20,111 bases of DNA from Candidatus Cardinium hertigii. Lineage in GTDB: Bacteria > Bacteroidota > Bacteroidia > Cytophagales_A > Amoebophilaceae. Made by a program: the position numbers and the translations under genes. The stretch lies in contig NZ_RARA01000018.1 of assembly GCF_003788695.1 (NCBI RefSeq), forward strand, positions 810 to 20,920, read 5' to 3'. Position 1 is the first letter of the stretch, and every line of letters begins with the position of its first letter. Shown one piece after another: positions 1-6,701 of this stretch. Below the pieces are notes generated by a model that saw only the letters and a program-made list of their open reading frames with translations, did no database searches and was not told the origin of the DNA.

Positions 1-346
1 TGCCAATGGCTTTAGATAAGTTTCCATAGCCTTGCCCTGCCTGTAGCTGTTCGGTATACAATTTGGCCCAATAAAACAAAGCTCTTTTATCATAATCTGC
101 TTCATCGCTGATTTGGATTTCAATATTAAATAGTTTACCATCTACTGCCTTGGCTTTGAGATCCAATATAGATGCTTTATCTCCTCGAAAGTTTTGCGGA
201 TTGTAGGGATTAAGCAATATAATATCTGCTACTTGATCTTCTGCTGAAACAATGGCGTTGATTAACGAAATCAATAAGTCTTTATTTTCCTCTACGCCAA
301 AAAGTTTCTTAAAGGCTACATCCACACGAGGCGTAATAGCTTGCAT
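1..346 (-). CDS. Rpn-family PD-(D/E)XK nuclease / putative transposase, 5' part only (left copy)
   Basis: This is the first 115 codons of a gene that runs off the left edge, starting from the ATG whose complement is at 344-346. The reading frame is open throughout and its protein is identical, residue for residue, to the start of the complete gene at 435-1373. It carries the same PD-(D/E)XK nuclease residues: D62 in a beta strand and the E76-x-Q78 pair. The DNA differs from the neighbour at nine positions, all silent. The similarity continues about 50 bp upstream of the start and stops near 397. Rpn proteins are known as recombination-promoting nucleases related to transposases. The cellular role of this copy is not shown by the sequence, and whether its missing 3' part is intact cannot be seen. 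Confidence 0.85.
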   Translation of the reverse strand, partial: MQAITPRVDVAFKKLFGVEENKDLLISLINAIVSAEDQVADIILLNPYNPQNFRGDKASILDLKAKAVDGKLFNIEIQISDEADYDKRALFYWAKLYTEQLQAGQGYGNLSKAIG

Positions 347-434
347 ACTAACTATAATTTAGGTTTTAAAATTGATACACTTGGCATGTATGCTTACCAT
401 ACGTAATTAGGCATGTGTTACTCGTTCTGTTTAT

Positions 435-1373
435 TTATTGGGAAGATACGTTATATAACTGTTCTACTTGGCTAATGGTTAAACCAGTAACTTTGGCTAC
501 ATAGGAAATAGGTAGCTTTTCTTGAAGCAAATTTTGGGCTATAGCCATGGCTTTTTGGGTTTCTCCTATTTGGATACCTTCCTCTTTGCCTATTTGGATA
601 CCTTCTTCTTTTCCTATTTGGATACCTTCCTCTTTGCCCTCATTTTTAGCCTTTTTAACTGTATTTTCTTCGACCCATAACCACTTTAAATGGCCTTCAT
701 ACAAGGTACGTTCTTCTGGTGTAAAGTTCATAACATTCAGTACCTGTAGTGCCTTTTTTAAATGGACATCGTTTAAAGGAGGAGGTAAGTTGTCTTTGTT
801 TAGCAAATCATGTCTTGTTAAAAAGGCTACCCATCTATCTAGTGCTGTCTTAACCTTATCGATTAAATCGGTTAAGGCTTCGTTTGGGTTATCGGTAAAC
901 TTCTTTAGTTCAATGGTGTGTAATTCTAAGTCTTTAAAATACAGTGCATTACTTTCTTCTTCTGTGATACGAAATACATTATGGTATTTGGGTTCCTCTA
1001 CAATAGAAATAAAGTTCAGAATATGGATGCCAATGGCTTTAGATAAGTTGCCATAGCCTTGTCCTGCTTGTAGCTGTTCAGTATACAATTTGGCCCAATA
1101 AAACAAAGCCCTTTTATCATAATCTGCTTCATCACTGATTTGGATTTCAATATTAAATAGTTTACCATCTACTGCCTTAGCTTTGAGATCCAATATAGAT
1201 GCTTTATCTCCTCGAAAGTTTTGCGGATTGTAGGGATTAAGCAATATAATATCTGCTACTTGATCTTCTGCTGAAACAATGGCGTTGATTAACGAAATCA
1301 ATAAATCTTTATTTTCCTCTACGCCAAAAAGTTTCTTAAAGGCTACATCCACACGAGGCGTAATGGCTTGCAT
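435..1373 (-). CDS. Rpn-family PD-(D/E)XK nuclease / putative transposase (complete copy)
   Basis: The product is a 312-residue protein of the recombination-promoting nuclease (Rpn, PD-(D/E)XK family transposase) type. The N-terminus has the family's opening pattern, RVDVAFKKLFG at residues 7-17. The nuclease core follows, with D62 (ILDLKAK) and NIEIQI, giving E76 and Q78. A helical middle section leads to a C-terminal charged region with three copies of KEEGIQIG (about residues 247-272) and then a short helical tail. Such heptad/octad repeats are common in this family. Known members are Mg-dependent DNA endonucleases that promote RecA-independent recombination. The length is close to the family's usual 290-310 residues and nothing is broken. 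It lies head to tail with a near-identical copy, so the pair is a tandem duplication. Whether it still moves or acts as a nuclease is unknown. Confidence 0.88.
   Translation of the reverse strand: MQAITPRVDVAFKKLFGVEENKDLLISLINAIVSAEDQVADIILLNPYNPQNFRGDKASILDLKAKAVDGKLFNIEIQISDEADYDKRALFYWAKLYTEQLQAGQGYGNLSKAIGIHILNFISIVEEPKYHNVFRITEEESNALYFKDLELHTIELKKFTDNPNEALTDLIDKVKTALDRWVAFLTRHDLLNKDNLPPPLNDVHLKKALQVLNVMNFTPEERTLYEGHLKWLWVEENTVKKAKNEGKEEGIQIGKEEGIQIGKEEGIQIGETQKAMAIAQNLLQEKLPISYVAKVTGLTISQVEQLYNVSSQ
565..636 (-). repeat. Three tandem 24-bp coding repeats (KEEGIQIG)
   Basis: Three adjacent 24-bp units at 565-588, 589-612 and 613-636 encode the octapeptide repeat of the Rpn-type gene. Units one and three are identical; unit two differs by two bases. 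The unit is a multiple of three, so copy-number change keeps the frame. It probably forms a charged helix. Confidence 0.85.
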
Positions 1374-1580
1374 ACTAACTATAATTTAAGTTTTAAAATT
1401 GATACACTTGGCATGTATGCTTACAATCTATACGTCTATGACTCTTATGCTAGCGTATGTCTACCCTAATAATTTTTTTGTTCCGTGCACATGGGTTAAT
1501 TGCACGAAATAAATAGTATAAACCGACATTACGTACAAAAAAACGCATACGCAACAGCTTATGGAAGCAATAGCCTAAAC

Positions 1581-1796
1581 TTATACAGCTCTCCCAATAT
1601 CATATTCAGCGGTTTTTAGGGGAATGGTTTTCCAAAATGCACTAAAAAGCATATAAAAATCAATGAATAATAAGATTATTGCTGCCATAATATCAAAAAT
1701 AATAAAAAGCAACACTAGAAAAATAGAAAAAATTAGTCGATCTGTTGCAACGGCCTCGGATTTCCTTTGCCAATCACAGCCTTGTTCAATGCGCAT
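1581..1796 (-). CDS. Possible small membrane protein or remnant, unrecognised
   Basis: The 71-codon frame has a polar start, then a long hydrophobic stretch (LIFSIFLVLLFIIFDIMAA and following), enough for one or two membrane helices, and a polar end. No family is recognised. The region is very AT-rich, where hydrophobic frames arise by chance on the strand rich in T, so it may be spurious or a decayed fragment. Confidence 0.18.
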   Translation of the reverse strand: MRIEQGCDWQRKSEAVATDRLIFSIFLVLLFIIFDIMAAIILLFIDFYMLFSAFWKTIPLKTAEYDIGRAV

Positions 1797-1824
1797 TTTT
1801 TATGACTTTGCGTTATATCAAATT

Positions 1825-1845
1825 GTCACGCACGTGAAGGGATAC
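1825..1845. repeat. Copy of the 21-bp dispersed repeat (diverged)
   Basis: This reads GTCACGCA then CGTGAAGGGATAC. Three of 21 positions differ from the copy rebuilt around 17702-17824. It lies in a gene-poor region. Confidence 0.45.
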
Positions 1846-2160
1846 GCTTGGTTTTTTATGATTATCAGATTTTATACTGAGCTTTGCACATGCTGGTTAT
1901 TGATTAGGGCACATGGATGAACGTATATGAAACCCTTTCCTTTCTTTATTTCCATAAATTTATTCTTTATTTCCATAAACTTACGCGGAACAAATTTTTG
2001 TATTGAGTTCTATTTTCGTATATTGGGTCCTCTCGGTAGCTTGTTTTAGCAGGAGATACAAAACATAATAAGAATAAAAATAATCGCTTAAAAGGTTTTG
2101 TTTTACGTTACTTATAACAGTGATTAATTATCAATAATTTATTAAAACTAATACGCAAAG

Positions 2161-3771
2161 ATGAGCCGTGCAAAAATAAGAAATGTGATAGGAATCTTAC
2201 ACATAGGTCTAACCGTTATCCAGGGATGTAGCCTGTCGAAATATAATATGGATACAACAGAATCAGGATCGTCACAAAATTTAAAGCAGATTTCAGAATC
2301 AGAAAAAGCAGCAGAACTTTTGAAGAATATATCTCAAAATAAGTCGAATGAATATGTTTCAGTATATATCCAAAAATGGATAGAACTATTTAATGCGTTC
2401 GTAGAACAAGCCATTCCGGATCAGAGAGAGTATAAAAAAAACATGGAACCGAAACTTATTGCCTATGTTGCCTTCTATTATGAACTATTAAGCAACTGTA
2501 CAGATGCTAATGCTAATGGTTATCGTAAGCAATTTCAAAAAAGTATTAATGAACTCTTTTATAAGCTAGATAGCCGTGGGTTTTTGAAAACAGATGAAGC
2601 ATTGTCCAGTACCACTAAGCGTATTTGCCCTTTGCCTGATTTAACTACATTCGCACAACAATGTTATTATGGGTATATTGATAATAAGGAAGCTATGCTA
2701 GCTTTTGATTATATCTTAAGCAATTGTTGCCCTGAGATTTCTTCAGAACTTATGAGGCATATTAGAACACCCTTCTGCGAGTTACAAATAAAAGAGAATA
2801 TAGATTTTCAAAGAGCTGGCTGTACTCCCTCTGATATAACCCGGTCAATTTACTCCTATGCAAAAGAGATGCAAAAATACTTTTCTAGATATAGCCTTTT
2901 GTGGAAAAAAGAAAAAGAAAATTATTTTGTAGTTCCTATAAGAAAAGACCAAGAAGACATAGGCGTAAAGTACGCATTATGGAGTCCTGTTGACCAAACA
3001 GCTGTTTCTTTTAGATATGAAAAAAATAAGATATTAAAAGCGCCAGGTATCCTATTAGGCTTAGATATAGACGTGGATAATAATATGGCTAAGGTTGAAT
3101 TAGGATTTGCTATAACGGACATTAGAGGTTATGGTTATGTATATGAAAGCGTAAGTGACGAAACAGAGGGACTGGCATTTGAGATCAAGAAAGCGTTTTT
3201 TAATGGCACATTACCCAATAAGGAAAAGGCACGCATTTTTATCCCTATACCAGAAGAAGAAAAAATAGAAAATATATTAGAATGGAAAGATAAGGATCCT
3301 CTTGTCCGTCTCAATACGCTTTTGAGCCTGCTAGGCCTTAAAGTAGATGAGCAAGGAAAGGTAATCCGAGAAGAAACAGTAGAAGAAAATAATATAGAAT
3401 ATAAATATAAAGCTCCGCAACTAAGCGGAAAACTAAATAAGCAGCTAGATAAGGAATATGATCCAGATAATGCGCAAAATAAAAGAAAACGTCAACTTGA
3501 AGAGCTGCAATCTTTTTTAGAATCAGAACAAAATACTAACACTTATAAGAATTTCCGTAAGTTTATAAATATTGGTAGGAATCTGTTAGGTGAGCAGAAA
3601 ATAACTTTTACAGCCCATGGTTCCCATAGTAACATGCATACCTCTAAGGGAAACATTACTGTGGTTAAGCCACATGGGAAAAAAAAGAGAAAGAATGCCA
3701 AAATAAGCAAAAAACAATTCCAAAGCTGTGCAAACACTTTGGGTGTGAATATAGAAAACAAAAAATCATAA
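2161..3771 (+). CDS. Orphan lipoprotein with a basic, HicA-like C-terminal tail
   Basis: The 536-residue product starts with a basic n-region (RAKIR), a hydrophobic stretch and LTVIQGCS, giving a lipobox-like cysteine at C23. It is therefore probably an exported, lipid-anchored protein. Residues 30-440 are mixed helical and strand and match no family I recognise. Residues about 440-460 are highly charged. The tail, about 465-536, is strongly basic. It contains a helix, then GSHSNMH (H489), a short strand, TVVKPHGKKKRK and a closing helix. This order resembles the small HicA mRNA-interferase fold (GSH, then a V-P-x-H strand), but that is a pattern judgement only. The gene stands alone, flanked by long gene-poor regions, and no antitoxin gene follows. 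ATG 2161 fits both the leader and the A-rich upstream sequence. Confidence 0.75.
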   Translation: MSRAKIRNVIGILHIGLTVIQGCSLSKYNMDTTESGSSQNLKQISESEKAAELLKNISQNKSNEYVSVYIQKWIELFNAFVEQAIPDQREYKKNMEPKLIAYVAFYYELLSNCTDANANGYRKQFQKSINELFYKLDSRGFLKTDEALSSTTKRICPLPDLTTFAQQCYYGYIDNKEAMLAFDYILSNCCPEISSELMRHIRTPFCELQIKENIDFQRAGCTPSDITRSIYSYAKEMQKYFSRYSLLWKKEKENYFVVPIRKDQEDIGVKYALWSPVDQTAVSFRYEKNKILKAPGILLGLDIDVDNNMAKVELGFAITDIRGYGYVYESVSDETEGLAFEIKKAFFNGTLPNKEKARIFIPIPEEEKIENILEWKDKDPLVRLNTLLSLLGLKVDEQGKVIREETVEENNIEYKYKAPQLSGKLNKQLDKEYDPDNAQNKRKRQLEELQSFLESEQNTNTYKNFRKFINIGRNLLGEQKITFTAHGSHSNMHTSKGNITVVKPHGKKKRKNAKISKKQFQSCANTLGVNIENKKS

Positions 3772-4325
3772 GTAGCCAGCCTCCACATGCCATTAACCTG
3801 TGGGGGAATAAACCCATTCCAATGTTACCTACATACTACGCATTAAAAACTACTTGGTATATACCTGCGCTGCTCAGTATGATCTACTGCATTGGCAATG
3901 GCTTCCTTTAGAATAATAAAATAGAAGTTATTTTTCAACCGACAACCAACTAATTATGTTGTTGATTTAATCAAAAAAGATATGCTTGCATTTACGCTTA
4001 CTTGCTGAAATATCTACTAAACTTAATTGACCACTTGATTGGATTGCCATAACTATACACTAGTAATAATTCTAAAAAAATAAATGCTAGAAACTCAAGT
4101 TAAGTTAACGATTTTTTGCATGATGGAAAAGTGGAGTATTGATGTCAAAGCTTAATGGTCTATTGCAGCAGTCTCATTATGAATGATTTTGAAAGAAATA
4201 TAATTACCCTATTGCATTTTTATTACAAAAGTATAAATTAAGCAATGGAAGGCTAATTGCATTAAAAGGCATTATTGAGCTAATAAAAGCGCGCTTCTAG
4301 CGTTATCCTGCTTAAGATTTGTACG
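3772..4325. other. Gene-poor region with possible eroded coding remnants
   Basis: This 554-bp stretch has no intact gene. Two short frames look more protein-like than random. On the minus strand, 3843-3954 ends in LKEAIANAVDHTEQRRYI plus a few residues and TAA. On the plus strand, 4193-4300 gives AFLLQKYKLSNGRLIALKG, then IIELIKARF and TAG. Both lack a start and are cut by stops upstream. They may be the ends of lost transposase or other genes, but I do not recognise either family. Confidence 0.4.
3780..3806 (+). terminator. Stem-loop after the lipoprotein gene
   Basis: CCTCCACA (3780-3787) pairs with TGTGGGGG (3799-3806) as an eight-pair stem with one G-T pair and an 11-base loop, nine bases after the stop codon. 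No T-run follows, so it could be a transcript-end hairpin rather than a classic intrinsic terminator. Confidence 0.35.
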
Positions 4326-5066
4326 ATGCGCCTAAATCAGTTTTTTTGTACAATTTTCTTAATAGCCACATTTATACTAATTACGACAATGATCTTTAAT
4401 GGATTATATGAAGCATCTCAAAACAAGCTGGTGAGAAATCTATCTCAGCGTTATCCCTTCAAAAGCCAACGCACTAAGGAGGTTATGCTATTGGTGGATA
4501 GAGCTGATTTTACCAATGAACATCCCTATGCTGATTTCCCACAGCAAATTGGATTCGGTGCCACCATCTCCGCTCCTCATATGCACGCTTTGGCGATTGA
4601 CCTTCTTGAACCAGTTATAAATGAGGACTCACATATATTGGATGTTGGCTCAGGATCTGGATATCTGGCCGTTTGTTTTGCGAAAATGGTCGGATCGAAT
4701 GGAACCGTGTATGGTATAGATCACATTGAAGATCTTGTCAACTGCTCGAAGCAAAACATCCGCAAAAATAACGCCGACCTATTGGATAGCAAAAAATTGA
4801 TACTAATTTTGGGTGATGGGAGATTGGGTTATCCGCAAGGTGCTCCCTATGACGCAATCCATGTAGGAGCTGCGCCTGAAGAAATACCAAAGGCCCTTAT
4901 TGACCAGTTGGCCATTGGAGGCAGAATGGTGATTCCCGTAGGTCTGGCTGGGGAACAACAATTTTTGCAAGTGGACAAAATATCTGAGAAGGAAGTACGC
5001 AAGCAAGTGATTACAGCAGTAAACTATGTACCCCTAACAGATAGGGAACAGCAACTTCAACTGTAA
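4326..5066 (+). CDS. pcm: Protein-L-isoaspartate O-methyltransferase, eukaryote-like, with hydrophobic leader
   Basis: The enzyme transfers methyl from S-adenosylmethionine to isoaspartyl residues in aged proteins, starting their repair. The 246-residue product has a hydrophobic leader (FFCTIFLIATFILITTMIF, residues 6-24) that the usual cytosolic enzyme lacks. Residues about 34-246 cover a complete catalytic domain: VMLLVDRADF, ATISAPHMHA (79-88), SAM-binding motif LDVGSGSG (105-112), GIDHIEDLV, GDGRLGY (163-169), YDAIHVGAAPEEIP (175-188), GGRMVIPVG (198-206) and the closing YVPLTDREQQ. From memory of the families, these motifs follow the animal/plant enzyme (SAPHMHA, DVGSGSG, GIDHI, YDAIHVGAA, YVPLTD) much more closely than E. 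coli Pcm (SQPYMVA, EIGTGSG). This suggests transfer from a eukaryote. The leader implies export or membrane anchoring, or could be a non-functional upstream extension. A convergent DJ-1 gene follows. Confidence 0.93.
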   Translation: MRLNQFFCTIFLIATFILITTMIFNGLYEASQNKLVRNLSQRYPFKSQRTKEVMLLVDRADFTNEHPYADFPQQIGFGATISAPHMHALAIDLLEPVINEDSHILDVGSGSGYLAVCFAKMVGSNGTVYGIDHIEDLVNCSKQNIRKNNADLLDSKKLILILGDGRLGYPQGAPYDAIHVGAAPEEIPKALIDQLAIGGRMVIPVGLAGEQQFLQVDKISEKEVRKQVITAVNYVPLTDREQQLQL

Positions 5067-5275
5067 AGATTTCTATAAAGCATAACGGCTACATCACGAG
5101 GTCGTTGCAAGTATCCGTTCAGTTGTGTGGCCAATTAGAATTAGAAATAGTGCAATAATGCAAGATCATAAAAAGCGTGCCTTTAACGGCTCAAGTTAAA
5201 GTTGGCCTAAAGATTGCCACTATTCTATTTCCTGAAATAAAGTAATTTCAGAAAAGCTTTAACGGTACAGTTTAT
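5067..5275. terminator. Convergent intergenic region with two stem-loops
   Basis: Between the convergent methyltransferase and DJ-1 genes lie two perfect short hairpins. CTTTAAC (5181-5187) pairs with GTTAAAG (5195-5201). CTGAAAT (5232-5238) pairs with ATTTCAG (5245-5251). Neither is followed by a clear T-run, so their role as terminators for the two genes is inferred from position. A copy of the 21-bp dispersed repeat sits at 5111-5131. Confidence 0.3.
5111..5131. repeat. Copy of the 21-bp dispersed repeat (reverse orientation)
   Basis: GTATCCGTTCAG followed by TTGTGTGGC is the reverse complement of the repeat, differing at two of 21 positions from the copy at 17702-17824. It lies between the convergent methyltransferase and DJ-1 genes. 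Confidence 0.5.
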
Positions 5276-5830
5276 CTAGTAAACCAACATCGCTTTACCA
5301 ATTTCTTTGGATTTTTGCACATGGATTAATAATTCAACTAGTTTTAAGGCAAATGCAAAAGCAGTTCCAGGTCCGCGACTGGTCACGATATTTTTCCATA
5401 CACAAACAGGTTCCTCGCTGTATAGATAACCGGCGCTTTCCATCTTGGCACGAATGGAGTCATGGGTAGTAAGTTTTCCACCAATAGCAATATGATGGCT
5501 TGCCAATGCAAGTGGAGCTGCACAAATAGCAGCTATAATTTTTCCTTCTTGCTCATGATGACGTAATAAGGTGCCCACACGCTTATCCTCAGAAAGATGG
5601 TGACTGCCGGGCTGACCGCCAGGCAAAATTACAGCATCAAATAAGTGCTCGGCGATTTCTTTGAATAAACTATCCACTTGAAGTTTTGTTTTGCGTGAAC
5701 AAATAATCATAGGATCGTCTTGCAAACCCGCAATCGTTACATCTATGCCTGAACATCTAAGAATGTCACTAGTAATAATCAACTCAATCTCCTCGGATCC
5801 ATTACTGCCAATAATCAATGCTTTTTTCAT
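5276..5830 (-). CDS. DJ-1/PfpI-family protein, DJ-1 clade (possible glyoxalase/deglycase or chaperone)
   Basis: The 184-residue product aligns end to end with DJ-1 (PARK7). It has KKALIIGSNGSEEIE with the conserved glutamate E14, CSR at 44-46, VILPGGQPGSHHLS (68-80), the nucleophile elbow AAICAAP with C103, KLTTH with H123, and TSRGPGTAFAFALKLVELL near the end. C103 and E14 are the residues known to form the oxidation-sensitive active site. DJ-1 proteins are linked to oxidative-stress defence, methylglyoxal removal and a disputed deglycase activity; which applies here is not shown. The patterns KLTTHD...KM...Y.YSEE and TSRGPGTAF resemble animal DJ-1 more than E. coli YajL. It is convergent with the eukaryote-like isoaspartate methyltransferase. 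A small hairpin (5836-5852) lies just before the start codon. Confidence 0.92.
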   Translation of the reverse strand: MKKALIIGSNGSEEIELIITSDILRCSGIDVTIAGLQDDPMIICSRKTKLQVDSLFKEIAEHLFDAVILPGGQPGSHHLSEDKRVGTLLRHHEQEGKIIAAICAAPLALASHHIAIGGKLTTHDSIRAKMESAGYLYSEEPVCVWKNIVTSRGPGTAFAFALKLVELLIHVQKSKEIGKAMLVY

Positions 5831-5941
5831 GTTTTTTACCTTTTAAGGGTAAGAAAAAATTGTATAAATACCCAGGAACTAATATACGCATTATTTATTC
5901 ATGCAAGCTGTGGTAACGTAGCTCTATGGTTACTCAATGGA

Positions 5942-6123
5942 TTTGGAAAGCTGGCAAGGCGCGCGAGGGTGAAGCGCACGCAGCATAGTAGAACTATGTA
6001 AGTTCGCCCCATGATGTATATGCATACATCATGGGGACCCCAAGTACGCTGAATCCCGAAGCGGAACAGGGGTCCCCGCCAGATGATATATCTGGTGGGG
6101 TAAAGCACAGCCAGCTTTTCAAA
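5942..6123. repeat. 182-bp element of nested palindromes (MITE-like or structured RNA)
   Basis: An outer inverted pair (5942-5955 with 6110-6123) matches at 13 of 14 positions. Inside are CATAGT/ACTATG (5984-5998), a perfect 13-bp stem with a 4-base loop (6007-6036, CCCCATGATGTAT arm), GGGGACCCC (6033-6041) facing GGGGTCCCC (6069-6077), and an 11-pair stem with one G-T pair (6074-6100, CCCCGCCAGAT arm). The segment is visibly more GC-rich than its surroundings. No reading frame in it is convincing. It may be a small non-autonomous mobile element or a structured RNA; no family is recognised. Confidence 0.6.
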
Positions 6124-6333
6124 GACGAAGAGTGTATAAGCAATAAATGGATGGTATGACCTATTTCATATTTCAAGTTAGTACATCGCTAAAGCAGAAA
6201 CTGCCCAACCCATTTCTTGATCTATCAAATTTATTCGTAAATTCGAATGTTTACTAGTCCACTAAAGATAAAGATGGAGTAATGGGGATGCATTCAGCCC
6301 CTATACAGCTCTTTACTTGTTAGTATGGTTGAA

Positions 6334-6355
6334 TAACACAAAATAGTTTGTGTTA
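6334..6355 (+). promoter_or_regulatory. Hairpin in the rpmF upstream region
   Basis: TAACACAAA (6334-6342) and TTTGTGTTA (6347-6355) form a perfect nine-pair stem with an ATAG loop, 63 bp before the rpmF start. It could be a regulator-binding palindrome or the end of an upstream transcript. No T-run follows. Confidence 0.3.
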
Positions 6356-6376
6356 CTTATGAGGTAATGGCTACCA

Positions 6377-6406
6377 TTTGCCAATAGTAGCTTTTAATTA
6401 ATTTTA
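6377..6406 (+). promoter_or_regulatory. Possible Bacteroidota-type promoter for rpmF-fabH
   Basis: TTTG at 6377-6380, an 18-bp spacer and TAATTTTA at 6399-6406 approximate the TTTG / TAnnTTTG sigma-A pattern of Bacteroidota. The start codon follows 12 bp after the -7 element, which would leave a very short leader. AT-rich DNA makes chance matches common. Confidence 0.25.
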
Positions 6407-6418
6407 ATTTATAGAAAC

Positions 6419-6610
6419 ATGCCACATCCAAAGAAAAGGTCGTCTTCTTCCAGAAGAGATAAAAGGAGAACACACGTTAAACTTGCAATGCCCGCTCTTG
6501 TTATTTGCCCTGTTACTGGTGTTTTGCATACCCCCCACCGTGCATTTTGGCATGAAAACAAAATGTATTATAAAGGTAGGGTGGTAATGAGTAGAGAAAT
6601 CTCTTCGTAA
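6419..6610 (+). CDS. rpmF: 50S ribosomal protein L32
   Basis: This is a 63-residue basic protein of the large ribosomal subunit. It begins MPHPKKRSSSSRRDKRRTH, the L32 signature, followed by AMPALVICPVTG and LHTPHRAFW, then YYKGRVV. The usual zinc-binding cysteine pairs of many L32 proteins are absent and replaced by the CPVTGVLHTPHRAFWHENKM pattern, which is typical of Bacteroidota L32 as I know it. It opens the plus-strand housekeeping block, with fabH 91 bp downstream. The linkage of rpmF to fatty-acid genes is widespread, but the plsX gene often found between them is missing here. Confidence 0.96.
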   Translation: MPHPKKRSSSSRRDKRRTHVKLAMPALVICPVTGVLHTPHRAFWHENKMYYKGRVVMSREISS

Positions 6611-6617
6611 GAGATTT
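6597..6617 (+). terminator. Perfect hairpin over the rpmF stop codon
   Basis: AAATCTCTT (6597-6605) pairs with AAGAGATTT (6609-6617) around a 3-base loop. The stop codon 6608-6610 lies across the loop and the 3' arm. The sequence after it is T-rich but broken (TGTTAATTTC). It may attenuate transcription into fabH or protect the rpmF message end. Confidence 0.4.
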
Positions 6618-6701
6618 TGTTAATTTCTATTCCATATATATTATATGGTATCTACGCAATTTATTAGCTTTTTTGAATTTTTCAATAAGGCTTTTTAGTA
6701 T

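Larger units (their letters stand above)
1..1424. repeat. Direct duplication of the Rpn gene and its upstream region
   Basis: Bases 1-397 match 1028-1424 at a constant offset of 1027 bp. The match covers the first 346 coding bases and about 50 bp upstream of each start, including the same presumed promoter segment. Beyond 397 and 1424 the two copies diverge abruptly. The repeat unit is one gene plus its leader, which suggests tandem gene duplication rather than independent insertion of two mobile elements. Confidence 0.85.
1374..2160. other. Gene-poor region, mostly featureless, with short repeats
   Basis: This 787-bp stretch holds no convincing conserved gene. It contains a short hydrophobic reading frame (listed separately), a copy of a 21-bp dispersed repeat at 1825-1845, and a 17-bp direct repeat with 21-bp spacing (1942-1958 and 1963-1979, core TTCTTTATTTCCATAAA). 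A possible Bacteroidota-type promoter for the next gene is TTTG at 1997-2000, an 18-bp spacer and TATATTGG at 2019-2026. This is one base away from the TAnnTTTG -7 pattern and would leave a leader of about 130 bases. Confidence 0.5.
5831..6418. other. Intergenic region with palindrome-rich element and rpmF leader
   Basis: The 588 bp hold no credible gene; short frames here run through palindromic DNA. It contains the DJ-1 leader on the minus strand, the nested-palindrome element at 5942-6123, and the upstream region of rpmF with a hairpin and a possible promoter. Confidence 0.6.

Noticed and set aside
565..636. CRISPR-like spacing of three repeats
   Set aside because: The 24-bp units are directly adjacent with no spacers and are read in frame as KEEGIQIG inside a gene.
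547..1056. Plus-strand frame of 169 codons
   Set aside because: It lies antisense inside the Rpn gene and its repeats mirror the KEEGIQIG repeats; no independent coding support.
6007..6100. Signal-recognition or other known structural RNA
   Set aside because: I looked for the conserved SRP loop and tRNA elements in the palindromic element and found none.
5899..6176. Two minus-strand frames of 60-69 codons
   Set aside because: They run through the nested palindromes, and their sequence follows from the palindromic DNA rather than a protein family.
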